DNA of 39,522 nucleotides from an uncultured Pelagibacteraceae bacterium. GTDB taxonomy: Bacteria; Pseudomonadota; Alphaproteobacteria; Pelagibacterales; Pelagibacteraceae. The translations under genes and the position numbers were made by a program. The DNA lies in assembly GCA_902581695.1 (NCBI GenBank), contig CACHOW010000007.1, forward strand, positions 1 to 39,522. The letters are read 5' to 3'. Below are positions 1 through 7,940 of this stretch, piece by piece. Each line of letters opens with the position of its first letter. The first letter of the stretch is position 1. A model generated the notes under the pieces. That model did no database searches. It was not told the DNA's origin and worked only from the letters and a program-made list of their open reading frames with translations.

Positions 1-8
1 GATATAGT

Positions 9-20
9 AATTGTACAATT
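9..20. promoter_or_regulatory. Palindrome AATTGTACAATT upstream of aldB
   Basis: A perfect 12-base palindrome near the left edge, upstream of the aldehyde dehydrogenase gene. The identical 12-mer recurs at 26301-26312 in the divergent tauA/tpa control region. It could be an operator for a shared dimeric regulator. In AT-rich DNA a 12-base match could also be chance, so this is a candidate only. Confidence 0.3.
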
Positions 21-82
21 ATAAGTAGAAAATAAGAATTATTACAATTAGACTCCTAATAAAATTGTTAGTTTAATGAGTA

Positions 83-274
83 ATGGCTATTAAAAGAAAA
101 AAAATAGCAAAATCAAAGACCAAAAAAAAAGTAATAAAGTCGGTCAAATCATCTAGAAAAAAAGTAAAAACGAAAAAAAAAGTTGCAAAAAAAACTGCGA
201 CTAAGAATCGTTCAAAAAAATCTAGAAAAAACAATAAGATAAAGTCAACTAACAATAAAAAGAGGAGAAAAAAA
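83..274 (+). other. Lys-rich in-frame extension or leader upstream of aldB
   Basis: 64 codons from an ATG at 83, open and in frame with aldB, of which roughly half encode Lys and most others Arg, Ser, Thr, Val or Ala. The pattern of KK pairs spaced by small residues resembles histone-H1-like basic tails. No Shine-Dalgarno site is visible before 83, whereas one precedes 275. It may be a basic N-terminal tail made from an alternative start, a translated leader, or merely an A-rich untranslated region that happens to stay open. It contains Val, Thr and Ala codons in a protein-like pattern, which argues mildly for translation. Confidence 0.35.
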
Positions 275-1819
275 ATGAGTGCAGAAGCAATGAAAGTATC
301 ATCTGTTTTAGATACATCTCATTTAAAGGTAAAATTTCCATTCAAATCGAAGTATGGAAACTACATAAATGGAAAATTTGTAGAACCTTTATCAGGCAAG
401 TATTTTGATAATCCTAGCCCGATTTCAAATGAGACTATCTGTTCAATTGCAAGATCAAATGAAAAAGATGTGGAGGCAGCATTAGATGCAGCTCACGCAG
501 CTTTTACAACATGGGGAAAAACTGACATCACTACAAGATCAAATATAATGATGAAAATAGCTGATGTTCTTGAAAAAAATCTAAATTTATTAGCTACAGC
601 TGAGTGTTTAGATAATGGAAAACCTATAAGAGAGTGTATGGCAGCAGATTTACCATTGGTAATTGACCACTGGAGATATTTTGCTGGAGTAATAAGAGCT
701 GAAGAAGGTTCTGTTGCTGAGATTAGTAATTCTCAATACTCTTACAACATACCTGAACCATTAGGTGTAGTTGCACAGATTGTTCCATGGAATTTTCCAT
801 TATTAATGGCAACATGGAAATTAGCTCCAGCTTTAGCTGCAGGAAATTGCTCTGTTTTAAAACCAGCAGAACAAACACCAGCTTCAATTATGGTTATGAT
901 GGAACTGATTGGTGACTTATTGCCTCCAGGTGTTGTAAACATAGTAAGCGGTTTTGGTTTAGAAGCCGGCAAACCTTTAGCATCTTCAAAAAGAATTGCT
1001 AAGGTTGCTTTTACTGGTGAAACTTCTACTGGAAGATTAATAATGCAGTATGCTGCTCAAAACATTATTCCTATCACATTGGAATTAGGTGGAAAATCTC
1101 CAAACATATTCTTTGAAGATATCATGGAAAAAGATGATGACTTCTTAGACAAATGTGTTGAAGGTTTTGTAATGTTTAATCTAAACCAAGGTGAGGTATG
1201 TACTTGTCCAAGTAGAGCATTAGTTCAAGAATCTATCTATGATAAATTCATGGAGAAATGTATTGCTCGAACTAAAGCAGTTGTTCAGGATAATCCACTG
1301 AAAATGGAAACTATGATTGGAGCTCAAGCTTCAGTTGAGCAGATGGAGAAGATTAGATCTTATCTTGATCTTGGTAAAAAAGAAGGTGCAAAAGTTCTTG
1401 CAGGAGGCGCTGTTGGTAAACTTAATAGTGGATTGGAAAAAGGGAATTATATCCAGCCTACAATTTTTGAGACCAACAACAAATCTCGTATTTCTCAAGA
1501 AGAAATATTTGGCCCTGTAGTATCTGTAATTAAATTTAAAGATGAAGCAGAAGCATTAGAAATTGCTAATGACACTCTTTATGGTTTAGGTGCAGGTGTT
1601 TGGACTAGAAATGGTAATATTGCTTACAGAATGGGTAGAGCAATACAAGCAGGAATTGTGTGGACTAATTGTTATCATGCATATCCAGCTCATTCACCAT
1701 TTGGTGGTTACAAACAATCAGGAGTTGGAAGAGAGACTCATAAAATGATGCTTAGTCATTATAGACAGAATAAGAACTTACACGTGTCTTATGCTGAAAA
1801 GAAATTAGGCTTCTTTTAA
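275..1819 (+). CDS. aldB: AldB/ExaC-type NAD(P)-dependent aldehyde dehydrogenase
   Basis: Oxidises short-chain aldehydes to acids in the cytoplasm. From the ATG at 275 the protein is 515 residues, close to E. coli AldB (about 512), and the resemblance runs end to end. The PWNF cofactor motif lies at about 171-174. The general-base Glu is in ELGGKSP at about 270, and the catalytic Cys is in [11 protein letters not shown] at about 309. The C-terminus ends in an AldB-like [11 protein letters not shown]. This start was chosen because an AGGAG-type ribosome site (aagaggag) sits a few bases upstream. The frame stays open upstream to an ATG at 83, which would add 64 very Lys-rich residues (see separate entry). 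A DUF779 gene follows, the usual partner of this ALDH subgroup. The true aldehyde substrate cannot be read from sequence. Confidence 0.9.
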   Translation: MSAEAMKVSSVLDTSHLKVKFPFKSKYGNYINGKFVEPLSGKYFDNPSPISNETICSIARSNEKDVEAALDAAHAAFTTWGKTDITTRSNIMMKIADVLEKNLNLLATAECLDNGKPIRECMAADLPLVIDHWRYFAGVIRAEEGSVAEISNSQYSYNIPEPLGVVAQIVPWNFPLLMATWKLAPALAAGNCSVLKPAEQTPASIMVMMELIGDLLPPGVVNIVSGFGLEAGKPLASSKRIAKVAFTGETSTGRLIMQYAAQNIIPITLELGGKSPNIFFEDIMEKDDDFLDKCVEGFVMFNLNQGEVCTCPSRALVQESIYDKFMEKCIARTKAVVQDNPLKMETMIGAQASVEQMEKIRSYLDLGKKEGAKVLAGGAVGKLNSGLEKGNYIQPTIFETNNKSRISQEEIFGPVVSVIKFKDEAEALEIANDTLYGLGAGVWTRNGNIAYRMGRAIQAGIVWTNCYHAYPAHSPFGGYKQSGVGRETHKMMLSHYRQNKNLHVSYAEKKLGFF

Positions 1820-1835
1820 ACAAATAATATATACT

Positions 1836-1860
1836 GGCCCATGATTCGTAATCATGGGTC
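1836..1860 (+). promoter_or_regulatory. Intercistronic hairpin between aldB and the DUF779 gene
   Basis: An 11-bp inverted repeat (arms 1836-1846 and 1850-1860, one G-U pair in RNA) closed by a 3-base loop, 16 bases after the aldB stop. No T-run follows, so it is unlikely to be a classical terminator. It could stabilise the upstream mRNA or tune expression of the downstream gene. It also covers an upstream in-frame ATG at 1854, supporting the start at 1872. Confidence 0.55.
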
Positions 1861-1871
1861 AGAGATTAAAA

Positions 1872-2225
1872 ATGAAAGTATCAGCAACTCACTCAGCACT
1901 AAATTTATTATCAGAACTTCAAGAAAGATATGGAGAAAAATTAATGTTTCATCAATCTGGAGGATGTTGTGACGGAAGTGCGCCAATGTGTTATCCAGAG
2001 GGAGAATTTCCTTTAGGGGATAATGATGTAAAATTAGGGGAAATTGGTGGAGTTCCTTTTTATATGAATGCTGACCAATACGAAAAGTGGAAACACACAG
2101 ATCTTACAATTGATGCAGTAAAAGGTATTGGTGGAATGTTTTCTTTAGACAATGGAACAGGAAGAAGATTTTTAACTAAATCTGAAATATGTCTCGTAGT
2201 AGACAATGAAAACCCAAATCATTAA
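1872..2225 (+). CDS. DUF779 family protein, ALDH-associated
   Basis: A 117-residue cytoplasmic protein of the DUF779 family, which is commonly found next to AldB/ExaC-type aldehyde dehydrogenases, as it is here. The diagnostic segment HQSGGCCDGSAPMCY at about 27-41 has three Cys (about 32, 33 and 40), and a further Cys lies near the C-terminus, suggesting metal binding or redox chemistry. The start at 1872 is preferred over an in-frame ATG at 1854, which lies inside the hairpin arm; homology-like sequence begins at MKVSATHSAL. The biochemical role is not established. A helper, maturation or substrate-relay function for the dehydrogenase is inference from linkage. Confidence 0.8.
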   Translation: MKVSATHSALNLLSELQERYGEKLMFHQSGGCCDGSAPMCYPEGEFPLGDNDVKLGEIGGVPFYMNADQYEKWKHTDLTIDAVKGIGGMFSLDNGTGRRFLTKSEICLVVDNENPNH

Positions 2226-2249
2226 ATAAAAATTAAAATTTTAACAGTC

Positions 2250-2720
2250 ATGTCAGTTTTTTTAAGTTCTCAAAAAATAATTAAGGATTGGATTGACTAC
2301 AATAATCATATGAATGTGTCTTATTATCTTTTGATATTTGATAAATTTGGGGCAGATGTTTTAAATGATACTTTTAAAATGGGTGAACACTCAGCAAAAA
2401 CTACTGGCAAAAGTACAATGATTGTAGAGTCTAATATTACTTATAATCAAGAATTAAAAATTGACGATGTGGTTGATGTAAATTTAGTTTATTTAGACCA
2501 TGATAAAAAAAGGCTTCAGTACAAAATGGAAATGATTCATAAAGAAAAGAAATATTTAGCTTCAACTATTGAAGTACTTGCACTGTATGTTGATCTTAAT
2601 ACAAGAAAAGTTGTTGAATTTGAGACTGAAAAACTTCAAATAATGGATGATTATATTAAAAGTAATTTAGAAAAGTTTAATAATAAAGATTTGAAATTTT
2701 CTTCAAAACTGAAAAAATAA
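2250..2720 (+). CDS. Hotdog-fold (4HBT) acyl-CoA thioesterase
   Basis: 156 residues with a thioesterase-superfamily N-terminus: DWIDYNNHMNVSYY at about 13-26 carries the Asp and the conserved N-H-M-N of FadM/YbgC-like enzymes. A beta-rich core and a polar Lys-rich tail follow. It would hydrolyse a short or modified acyl-CoA in the cytoplasm. Related thioesterases occur in carnitine catabolism (betainyl-CoA thioesterase). That role is possible here because a butyrobetaine-hydroxylase-like oxygenase lies at 7930-9030, but the link is speculative. It is co-directional with the ALDH/DUF779 pair, 24 bases downstream. Confidence 0.7.
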   Translation: MSVFLSSQKIIKDWIDYNNHMNVSYYLLIFDKFGADVLNDTFKMGEHSAKTTGKSTMIVESNITYNQELKIDDVVDVNLVYLDHDKKRLQYKMEMIHKEKKYLASTIEVLALYVDLNTRKVVEFETEKLQIMDDYIKSNLEKFNNKDLKFSSKLKK

Positions 2721-2721
2721 A

Positions 2722-2752
2722 AAAATTTACTTCCAGCCCGCGCGCTGGAAGT
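2722..2752 (-). terminator. Rho-independent terminator of the GYD gene
   Basis: A GC-rich 9-bp stem (arms 2729-2737 and 2744-2752) with a 6-base loop. Read on the minus strand it is followed by a T-rich tract, just after the stop of the GYD-domain gene. It lies between two convergent genes and may also slow transcription from the plus strand, where no T-run follows. Confidence 0.75.
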
Positions 2753-2761
2753 ATAAATTAA

Positions 2762-3088
2762 TTATTGTCCTGGTGCTTTGTATTGACCTGAAGCAACTTC
2801 GCTTGCTTTAGTTGTTGCTTTAGTAAAATCTATTGCCTCTAGCAAAGTTAAGTTTTTAACTGCCCCAGAAGCCTCTACCACAAGTTTTACAGCTGCAAAA
2901 TCTTCAAAACTTGTAAGTTCGTTTACAACTACAAAATCATAAGATCCTCGAACAATATCCATACTATGCATGGTACCACCCATAGCTTTTGTTAAATTTT
3001 CTACGACCGCTTTTCTATCAGTTTTCGGATCTTTTAAAAATCCTTGAAAAGCTTTTTCTGTGTAGTTTCCCATTATATATGCTTTCAT
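2762..3088 (-). CDS. GYD-domain small protein
   Basis: A 108-residue cytoplasmic protein resembling the GYD family (PF08734-type), small alpha/beta ferredoxin-like proteins. The segment MHSMDIVRGSYDFVVVNEL at about 41-59 matches the family's G-x-YD-hydrophobic strand that gives its name. No catalytic residues are known for the family. A clear AAGGAG ribosome site sits about 8 bases before the ATG, and a terminator follows, so it is a monocistronic unit divergent from the ALDH gene at 3190. Function unknown. Confidence 0.7.
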   Translation of the reverse strand: MKAYIMGNYTEKAFQGFLKDPKTDRKAVVENLTKAMGGTMHSMDIVRGSYDFVVVNELTSFEDFAAVKLVVEASGAVKNLTLLEAIDFTKATTKASEVASGQYKAPGQ

Positions 3089-3189
3089 AATTTACTCCTT
3101 TTCTATTTTTAAAATATCATTGTAACAAATTTTCGTAATGTGTAAAAATTACATAGTGGACACAACCTATAGTAATGTTAGATTAAAAT

Positions 3190-4632
3190 ATGTACGAAAA
3201 ATTTGGTCAATTTATTGATGGAAAATGGCAACAATCATCAGACAAAGGCACTTACGAAGTTATTAATCCAGCTACCGAAGAAGTTTTAGGTCAAGCGTCT
3301 AAAGCAACTCCAAAAGATGTTGATGATGCACTTAAGTCTGCTGAAAAGGGATTGGAAGTTTGGAAAAAAACTGCTCCATGGCAAAGATCTTATATTATCA
3401 GGCGTATTGCAGATAAAATGAGGGAGAAGCAAGATATACTTGCTAAGTGGATGACACTAGAAGTTGGAAAGCCATTTGTTGAAGCTAAAGGAGAAGTTAA
3501 TGGAGCTGCAGATATTTTTGAGTGGAATGCAGAAGAGACAAAAAGAATTTATGGTCAAACTGTAGAAAGTAGATTTGAAGATACTAGAGTTCACGTTTAT
3601 TATCAACCAGTAGGAGTAGTTGCTGCATTATCACCATGGAATTTTCCAGCAGTTCTATCAGCACGAAAAATCTCAACAGCTTTAGCTGCAGGATGTTCTG
3701 TTATTATAAAGCCAGATGTAATCACTCCAGGTGTAGTAATGGAGATGGTTGATATTTGTAGTGAATGTGGAGTTCCTCCTGGTGTGGTTAATCTCTTATC
3801 AGGTGATCCTCCTAGTATTGCTCAACAATTAATTGCATCAGATATAGTAAAAAAGATTTCAATAACAGGATCTTCAAGAGTAGGAAAATTAATTTTAAAA
3901 CAAGCAGCTGATAAAGTTCAAAGAGTTACAATGGAACTAAGTGGTCATTCACCTTTTATAGTTTTTGATGATGCAGATATTAAAAAGGCTGCAGATATGG
4001 CAATTGTTGCAAAATTTAGAAATAATGGCCAAGTATGTATATCTCCTAACAGATTTTATATTCATGAAAAAAAGAAGGATGAATTTGTAAACTTATTTGT
4101 AGAAAAAACAAAAAAATTGAAAATTGGCAATGGTATGGATCCAGATACACAATTAGGTCCACTTACAACTCAAAAAAGATTGAATGAAGTAGAGACGCTT
4201 GTGGAAAAAACTAAACAGGAAGGTGCTAAAGTTTTACTGGGTGGAAAAAGACCAGCTGGCTTTAACAAGGGATTTTTTTATGAGCCGACTATTTTTGATG
4301 ATGTAAAAGATAATTACTCTATAATGAAAGAAGAGCCATTTGGACCTTTAGTTCCTATGCTTTCTTTTAAATCATTTGATGAAGTTATTGAAAGAGCCAA
4401 TGATCATGAACTTGGTTTATGCAGTTATGTTTGTACAAATTCTATGGAAAAAGCTCATTTGGCATCAGAACAATTAGAAACAGGCACAGTCGGAGTTAAC
4501 ACGGGTTTTATTGCAATAGCTGAAGCTCCCTTTGGTGGTATTAAGCAAAGTGGCTATGGTAGAGAAGGTGGATCAGGAGCGATTAAAGATTACTTAAATG
4601 TAAAGTATACTCATTTGGGTATTAAAGGTTAA
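3190..4632 (+). CDS. GabD-like succinate-semialdehyde/aldehyde dehydrogenase
   Basis: A 480-residue soluble NAD(P)-dependent aldehyde dehydrogenase of about GabD length. Visible features are SPWNFPAVL at about 149-157, the Glu of MELSGHSP at about 249 and the nucleophilic Cys of NNGQVCISP at about 283. The usual ELGG(K/N) motif reads ELSGHSP. It is followed after 4 bases by an FAH-family hydrolase and then ccdA, so the three look co-transcribed. Substrate may be a semialdehyde such as succinate or a sugar-acid semialdehyde; the FAH neighbour favours a carbohydrate-acid or keto-acid route. The ribosome site is weak. Confidence 0.85.
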   Translation: MYEKFGQFIDGKWQQSSDKGTYEVINPATEEVLGQASKATPKDVDDALKSAEKGLEVWKKTAPWQRSYIIRRIADKMREKQDILAKWMTLEVGKPFVEAKGEVNGAADIFEWNAEETKRIYGQTVESRFEDTRVHVYYQPVGVVAALSPWNFPAVLSARKISTALAAGCSVIIKPDVITPGVVMEMVDICSECGVPPGVVNLLSGDPPSIAQQLIASDIVKKISITGSSRVGKLILKQAADKVQRVTMELSGHSPFIVFDDADIKKAADMAIVAKFRNNGQVCISPNRFYIHEKKKDEFVNLFVEKTKKLKIGNGMDPDTQLGPLTTQKRLNEVETLVEKTKQEGAKVLLGGKRPAGFNKGFFYEPTIFDDVKDNYSIMKEEPFGPLVPMLSFKSFDEVIERANDHELGLCSYVCTNSMEKAHLASEQLETGTVGVNTGFIAIAEAPFGGIKQSGYGREGGSGAIKDYLNVKYTHLGIKG

Positions 4633-4636
4633 TCTA

Positions 4637-5482
4637 ATGAAATTACTAAGAGTTGGTAATTTTGGCGAAGAGATACCCGCAATTATTGATAAAGAAAATA
4701 AAATAAGAGACCTTTCAAAAGTAGTAAATGATTTTAATCCTGAAAGTTTAAATTTTGAAATATTAGACAAGATAAAAAAAGTAGATTTAAATTCTCTTGA
4801 AATAGTTGAAAGCAACAAGAGAATAGGATCATGTGTTACCAAGCCAGCAAATTTTTTTGCTATCGGTTTGAATTATAAAGCTCATGCAGATGAGACAAAT
4901 TCAGACACTCCAAAAGAACCAATAGTGTTTAATAAGTCTCCAAATTGTATAGTAGGGCCTAATGATAATATAATTATTCCAAAATATTCCAGCTCCTTAG
5001 ATCATGAAGTAGAAATTGCAATGGTTATAGGAAAAAAAGCACGTTACATTAAAGAAGCTGAAGCTCAAAATTTTGTTTTAGGATATTGTATTTGTAACGA
5101 TTTAAGTGAGCGAGAATGGCAAAAGCATAGAGGAGGTCAATGGGTTAAAGGTAAATCAGGAGATACTTTTGGGCCTCTAGGTCCTTATTTGGTTACGAAA
5201 GATGAAATAAAAGATTTATTTAATTTAAATTTATACTTAGACCTTAATCAAAAAAGAAGACAAACAGGCAATACTAGTTTGATGATATTTAATTTTAACT
5301 TTTTAATTGCACACTTAAGTCAATTCATAACATTAATGCCAGGTGATATAATTACAACAGGAACACCTGCAGGTGTAGGAATGGGAATGAGTCCACCTGA
5401 TTATTTAAAAGATGGTGATGAAATGATTTTGGAAGTAGATAGCCTAGGTAAACAAAAACTTAAAGTTATTAAAGAGAAATAA
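4637..5482 (+). CDS. Fumarylacetoacetate hydrolase (FAH) family enzyme
   Basis: 281 residues. The C-terminal FAH fold shows the metal-binding segment DHEVEIAMVIG (Glu about 124 and 126) and CNDLSERE with its Asp at about 155. TGTPAGVGMG lies near the C-terminus, typical of ureidoglycolate-lyase-like and 2-keto-4-pentenoate-hydratase-like members. It acts on 2-keto acids with a divalent metal by hydrolysis, hydration or decarboxylation. It begins 4 bases after the GabD-like gene and its stop overlaps the ccdA start by one base, so translation is probably coupled. The exact substrate is not predictable; 2,4-diketo-3-deoxy sugar acid hydrolases are also in this family. Confidence 0.82.
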   Translation: MKLLRVGNFGEEIPAIIDKENKIRDLSKVVNDFNPESLNFEILDKIKKVDLNSLEIVESNKRIGSCVTKPANFFAIGLNYKAHADETNSDTPKEPIVFNKSPNCIVGPNDNIIIPKYSSSLDHEVEIAMVIGKKARYIKEAEAQNFVLGYCICNDLSEREWQKHRGGQWVKGKSGDTFGPLGPYLVTKDEIKDLFNLNLYLDLNQKRRQTGNTSLMIFNFNFLIAHLSQFITLMPGDIITTGTPAGVGMGMSPPDYLKDGDEMILEVDSLGKQKLKVIKEK

Positions 5483-6189
5483 TGACTGAATTATTGATTG
5501 CATTTGTAGCTGGTTTAATAAGTTTTTTATCACCCTGTGTGTTGCCATTAATACCTGGTTATATTTCATATATTTCTGGAAGCTCATTAAATGAATTAAT
5601 AGAAAAAAAAAATGTTAATTTAATACCTATAATTTTATTCACTCTGGGTTTTTCAATTGTTTTTATTGTATTTGGTGCTGCCTCAACTTTTTTAGGACAA
5701 GTATTACTTCAAAATTCTTACGAGCTTAGAATAGCTGCTGGTTTGATAATAGTTATTTTTTCACTTCAAATTATTGGCGTTATTAACTTAAGTTTTTTAA
5801 ACTATGAACGAAGAATTCAAACGAACACTAACAGTCATTTTTATAGCCCTATATTAATAGGTATGGCTTTTGCTTTTGGATGGACTCCTTGCATCGGTCC
5901 TATTTTAGGTTCAATTTTAGTTCTTGCAGCAACTGAAGAAAATATAAATAAAGGTATTATGTTATTGATTTCCTATTCTACTGGACTAGCTTTACCATTC
6001 ATTCTCTCTGGATATTTAATTCAGAGATTTTTAATATTTTCAAAAAATTTTAAAAAGAACATTAATATAGTATCTAAATCAGGAGGAATTATACTTTTAA
6101 TAACAGGTATTTTGATATTAACTAACCAATTACAGGCTTTAGGATATTACTTATTAAACATCTTTCCTTTTTTACAAAATTTCGGATAA
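5482..6189 (+). CDS. ccdA: CcdA-type thiol-disulfide transmembrane protein
   Basis: A 235-residue inner-membrane protein with six predicted hydrophobic helices, the usual size for CcdA. The two helix Cys that carry reducing equivalents across the membrane are visible in SFLSPCVLPLIPGY (Cys about 19) and FGWTPCIGP (Cys about 137). It would pass electrons from cytoplasmic thioredoxin to periplasmic thiols for cytochrome c maturation. Its ATG shares a base with the stop of the FAH gene. A link to the exported MsrB at 18720 is possible but untested. Confidence 0.88.
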   Translation: MTELLIAFVAGLISFLSPCVLPLIPGYISYISGSSLNELIEKKNVNLIPIILFTLGFSIVFIVFGAASTFLGQVLLQNSYELRIAAGLIIVIFSLQIIGVINLSFLNYERRIQTNTNSHFYSPILIGMAFAFGWTPCIGPILGSILVLAATEENINKGIMLLISYSTGLALPFILSGYLIQRFLIFSKNFKKNINIVSKSGGIILLITGILILTNQLQALGYYLLNIFPFLQNFG

Positions 6190-6197
6190 ATAGAGAT

Positions 6198-6782
6198 ATG
6201 AAAATATATCAAATAGATTCAAGTGCTAGAAAAGAAGGATCTACATCAAGAGCTTTAGCTAAGAAACTTTTAGATAGAATTAAAAAACCTGGGGACCAAG
6301 TTATTTACAGAGACCTGGATGATGAAATGGTTTTTGTATCTGGATTAACAGAGTCTGGTATGAAAATAGATAAGAAAGATCAAAATGAACATCATAAAAA
6401 AATGTTCAAATTATCTGACATACTTGTTAAAGAGCTTAAAGAGAGTGATGTAGTTATTATTTCAGCCCCAATTTATAATTACGGTCCTCCAGCAACATTA
6501 AAAGCTTGGTCAGATCTTGTGGCAAGAATAGGAGAAACTTTTAAATTTAAAGAAAATGGAAGAAGAGAAGGTTTGCTTGAAAAAAATAAAAAAGCTTATT
6601 TAGTGATTACATCTGGTGGAACAAAATTAAATAGTAAAGAAGATTTCCTTACACCATGGTTAAAATTTATTTTGAATTTTTTTGGGATAGAAAAAATTGT
6701 TACTATAAGTGCTGATCAAATGGCTTTAAATTATGAAAAATCTATTAAAGATGCTGAGGCGCAAATAGCAAATATTAAATAA
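6198..6782 (+). CDS. FMN-dependent NADH:quinone/azo reductase, AzoR-like
   Basis: 194 residues with a flavodoxin-like fold. The N-terminal SSARKEGSTSRALAK phosphate loop binds FMN. APIYNYGPPATLKAWSDLVAR at about 94-114 and TFKFKENG-x-EGL match AzoR closely, and ITSGG follows at about 139-143. It would reduce quinones or nitro/azo compounds by two electrons in the cytoplasm. It starts 8 bases after ccdA and is followed within 4 bases by a TPR gene, continuing the plus-strand run. Confidence 0.82.
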   Translation: MKIYQIDSSARKEGSTSRALAKKLLDRIKKPGDQVIYRDLDDEMVFVSGLTESGMKIDKKDQNEHHKKMFKLSDILVKELKESDVVIISAPIYNYGPPATLKAWSDLVARIGETFKFKENGRREGLLEKNKKAYLVITSGGTKLNSKEDFLTPWLKFILNFFGIEKIVTISADQMALNYEKSIKDAEAQIANIK

Positions 6783-6786
6783 AATT

Positions 6787-7341
6787 ATGCAAAAAATTGA
6801 TAAGGAAACAGAAAAAAAGTTTTTAGAAGCTGAGAAATATCGTGCAAATAAAGATTTTGAAAAAGCCATAAGTATCTTTCAAGATATTCTTGATCAATAT
6901 CCGAAACTTCCTCCTGCGCTTCACAATATAGCCATATGCTTTACTGAACAAAAAAAATTCCTAGAAGCTGAAAAAGCCTATTTGAAATGCTTGAATACTG
7001 AGCCAGTTTCAATTCTGTCTATTAACAATTTGGCAAAACTTTATTATAATACAGGACAATTCAATAAAGCTTTACCAATACTTAAAAAATCATTGCTTAT
7101 TAAAGATGATCAAGAAACCGTTGTCGAAGTAACCGCTCAATGTCTATTTGAATTAAATCTTACAAAACAAACTGACATTTTTTGTAGCCAGGCATTAAAA
7201 AAATTCCCACAAAATAAATATTTAAAAACGTTTTATGGAAAAAATCTTCTAAGATTAAATAGACACTCTGAGGGACTTAAATATTTGAATGAAAGTTCAG
7301 GTATGATAGAATTTGGGGAAAAAGACTTTAAAATAGTTTAA
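6787..7341 (+). CDS. TPR-repeat protein
   Basis: 184 residues made of helix pairs with the TPR spacing and signature small and aromatic residues. About four to five repeats run from residue 8 to about 170, with segments such as ALHNIAICFTEQKKFLEAEKA and NNLAKLYYNTGQFNKAL. No signal peptide or membrane segment. It ends 2 bases before a prolyl-4-hydroxylase-like oxygenase. TPR modules often accompany P4H-type hydroxylases as substrate-binding units, so the two may act together. That is inference from adjacency. Confidence 0.75.
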   Translation: MQKIDKETEKKFLEAEKYRANKDFEKAISIFQDILDQYPKLPPALHNIAICFTEQKKFLEAEKAYLKCLNTEPVSILSINNLAKLYYNTGQFNKALPILKKSLLIKDDQETVVEVTAQCLFELNLTKQTDIFCSQALKKFPQNKYLKTFYGKNLLRLNRHSEGLKYLNESSGMIEFGEKDFKIV

Positions 7342-7343
7342 AA

Positions 7344-7940
7344 ATGAAAAGATTAGAAATAAAAAATAATGAAAATCCAAATTTTATTGGAAATTGGGAT
7401 TTAGAGAATAAAGATTTATGTGACCAAATAATAAATTTTTTTGAAAATAATTCTGATCTTCACATAAAAGGTACCACAGGTGGAGGTATCGACGAAAGTA
7501 TAAAAAAATCAACAGATATAACTATTCAGCCAGAAAATCTCAAAGATAAGAAGTACAATATATTTAATAAGTATTTTGAGAGTTTGCATCAATGTTTTAC
7601 TGATTATAAAGATCAGTATGATTTTTTAAAAACTTTTGTAAAAAAAATTCATATTGGTCCTTTTAATATTCAAAAATACCTTCCAGGAGATCATTTCGCA
7701 CGCCTTCATACAGAAAGGACTGGAATGTCAAGTATCCATAGACTATTTGCTTGGATGACATATCTAAATGACGTTGATGATGGAGGCACAACTGATTTTG
7801 ATTATTATAAAATTAAAGTAAAGCCAGAAACTGGAAAAACTTTAATTTGGCCAGCTGAATGGACACATGCTCATAGGGGGACTGTTCTTAAAGGTGGAAA
7901 AAAATATATAATTACTGGATGGCTACACTTTACAGACTAA
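7344..7940 (+). CDS. P4H-like 2-oxoglutarate/Fe(II) dioxygenase with HxE motif
   Basis: 198 residues; the C-terminal half is a prolyl-4-hydroxylase-like double-stranded beta helix. The facial triad appears as His about 122 and Glu about 124 (HTE in place of the usual HxD) with a distal His in WTHAHRG at about 175-177. The 2-oxoglutarate-binding Lys lies in GGKKYIITGWLHF near the C-terminus. LNDVDDGGTTDF is the usual core strand. It would hydroxylate a protein or small substrate; the TPR protein 2 bases upstream may present it. Its 3' end overlaps the convergent gene at 7930 by 11 bases. Confidence 0.78.
   Translation: MKRLEIKNNENPNFIGNWDLENKDLCDQIINFFENNSDLHIKGTTGGGIDESIKKSTDITIQPENLKDKKYNIFNKYFESLHQCFTDYKDQYDFLKTFVKKIHIGPFNIQKYLPGDHFARLHTERTGMSSIHRLFAWMTYLNDVDDGGTTDFDYYKIKVKPETGKTLIWPAEWTHAHRGTVLKGGKKYIITGWLHFTD

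Noticed and set aside
742..972. Minus-strand reading frame opposite aldB
   Set aside because: It is the reverse of conserved ALDH coding sequence, with no ribosome site or recognisable protein features.
3089..3189. Possible operator in the divergent GYD/ALDH spacer (imperfect repeat around 3138-3156)
   Set aside because: Symmetry is weak and A/T-dominated; not distinguishable from background.
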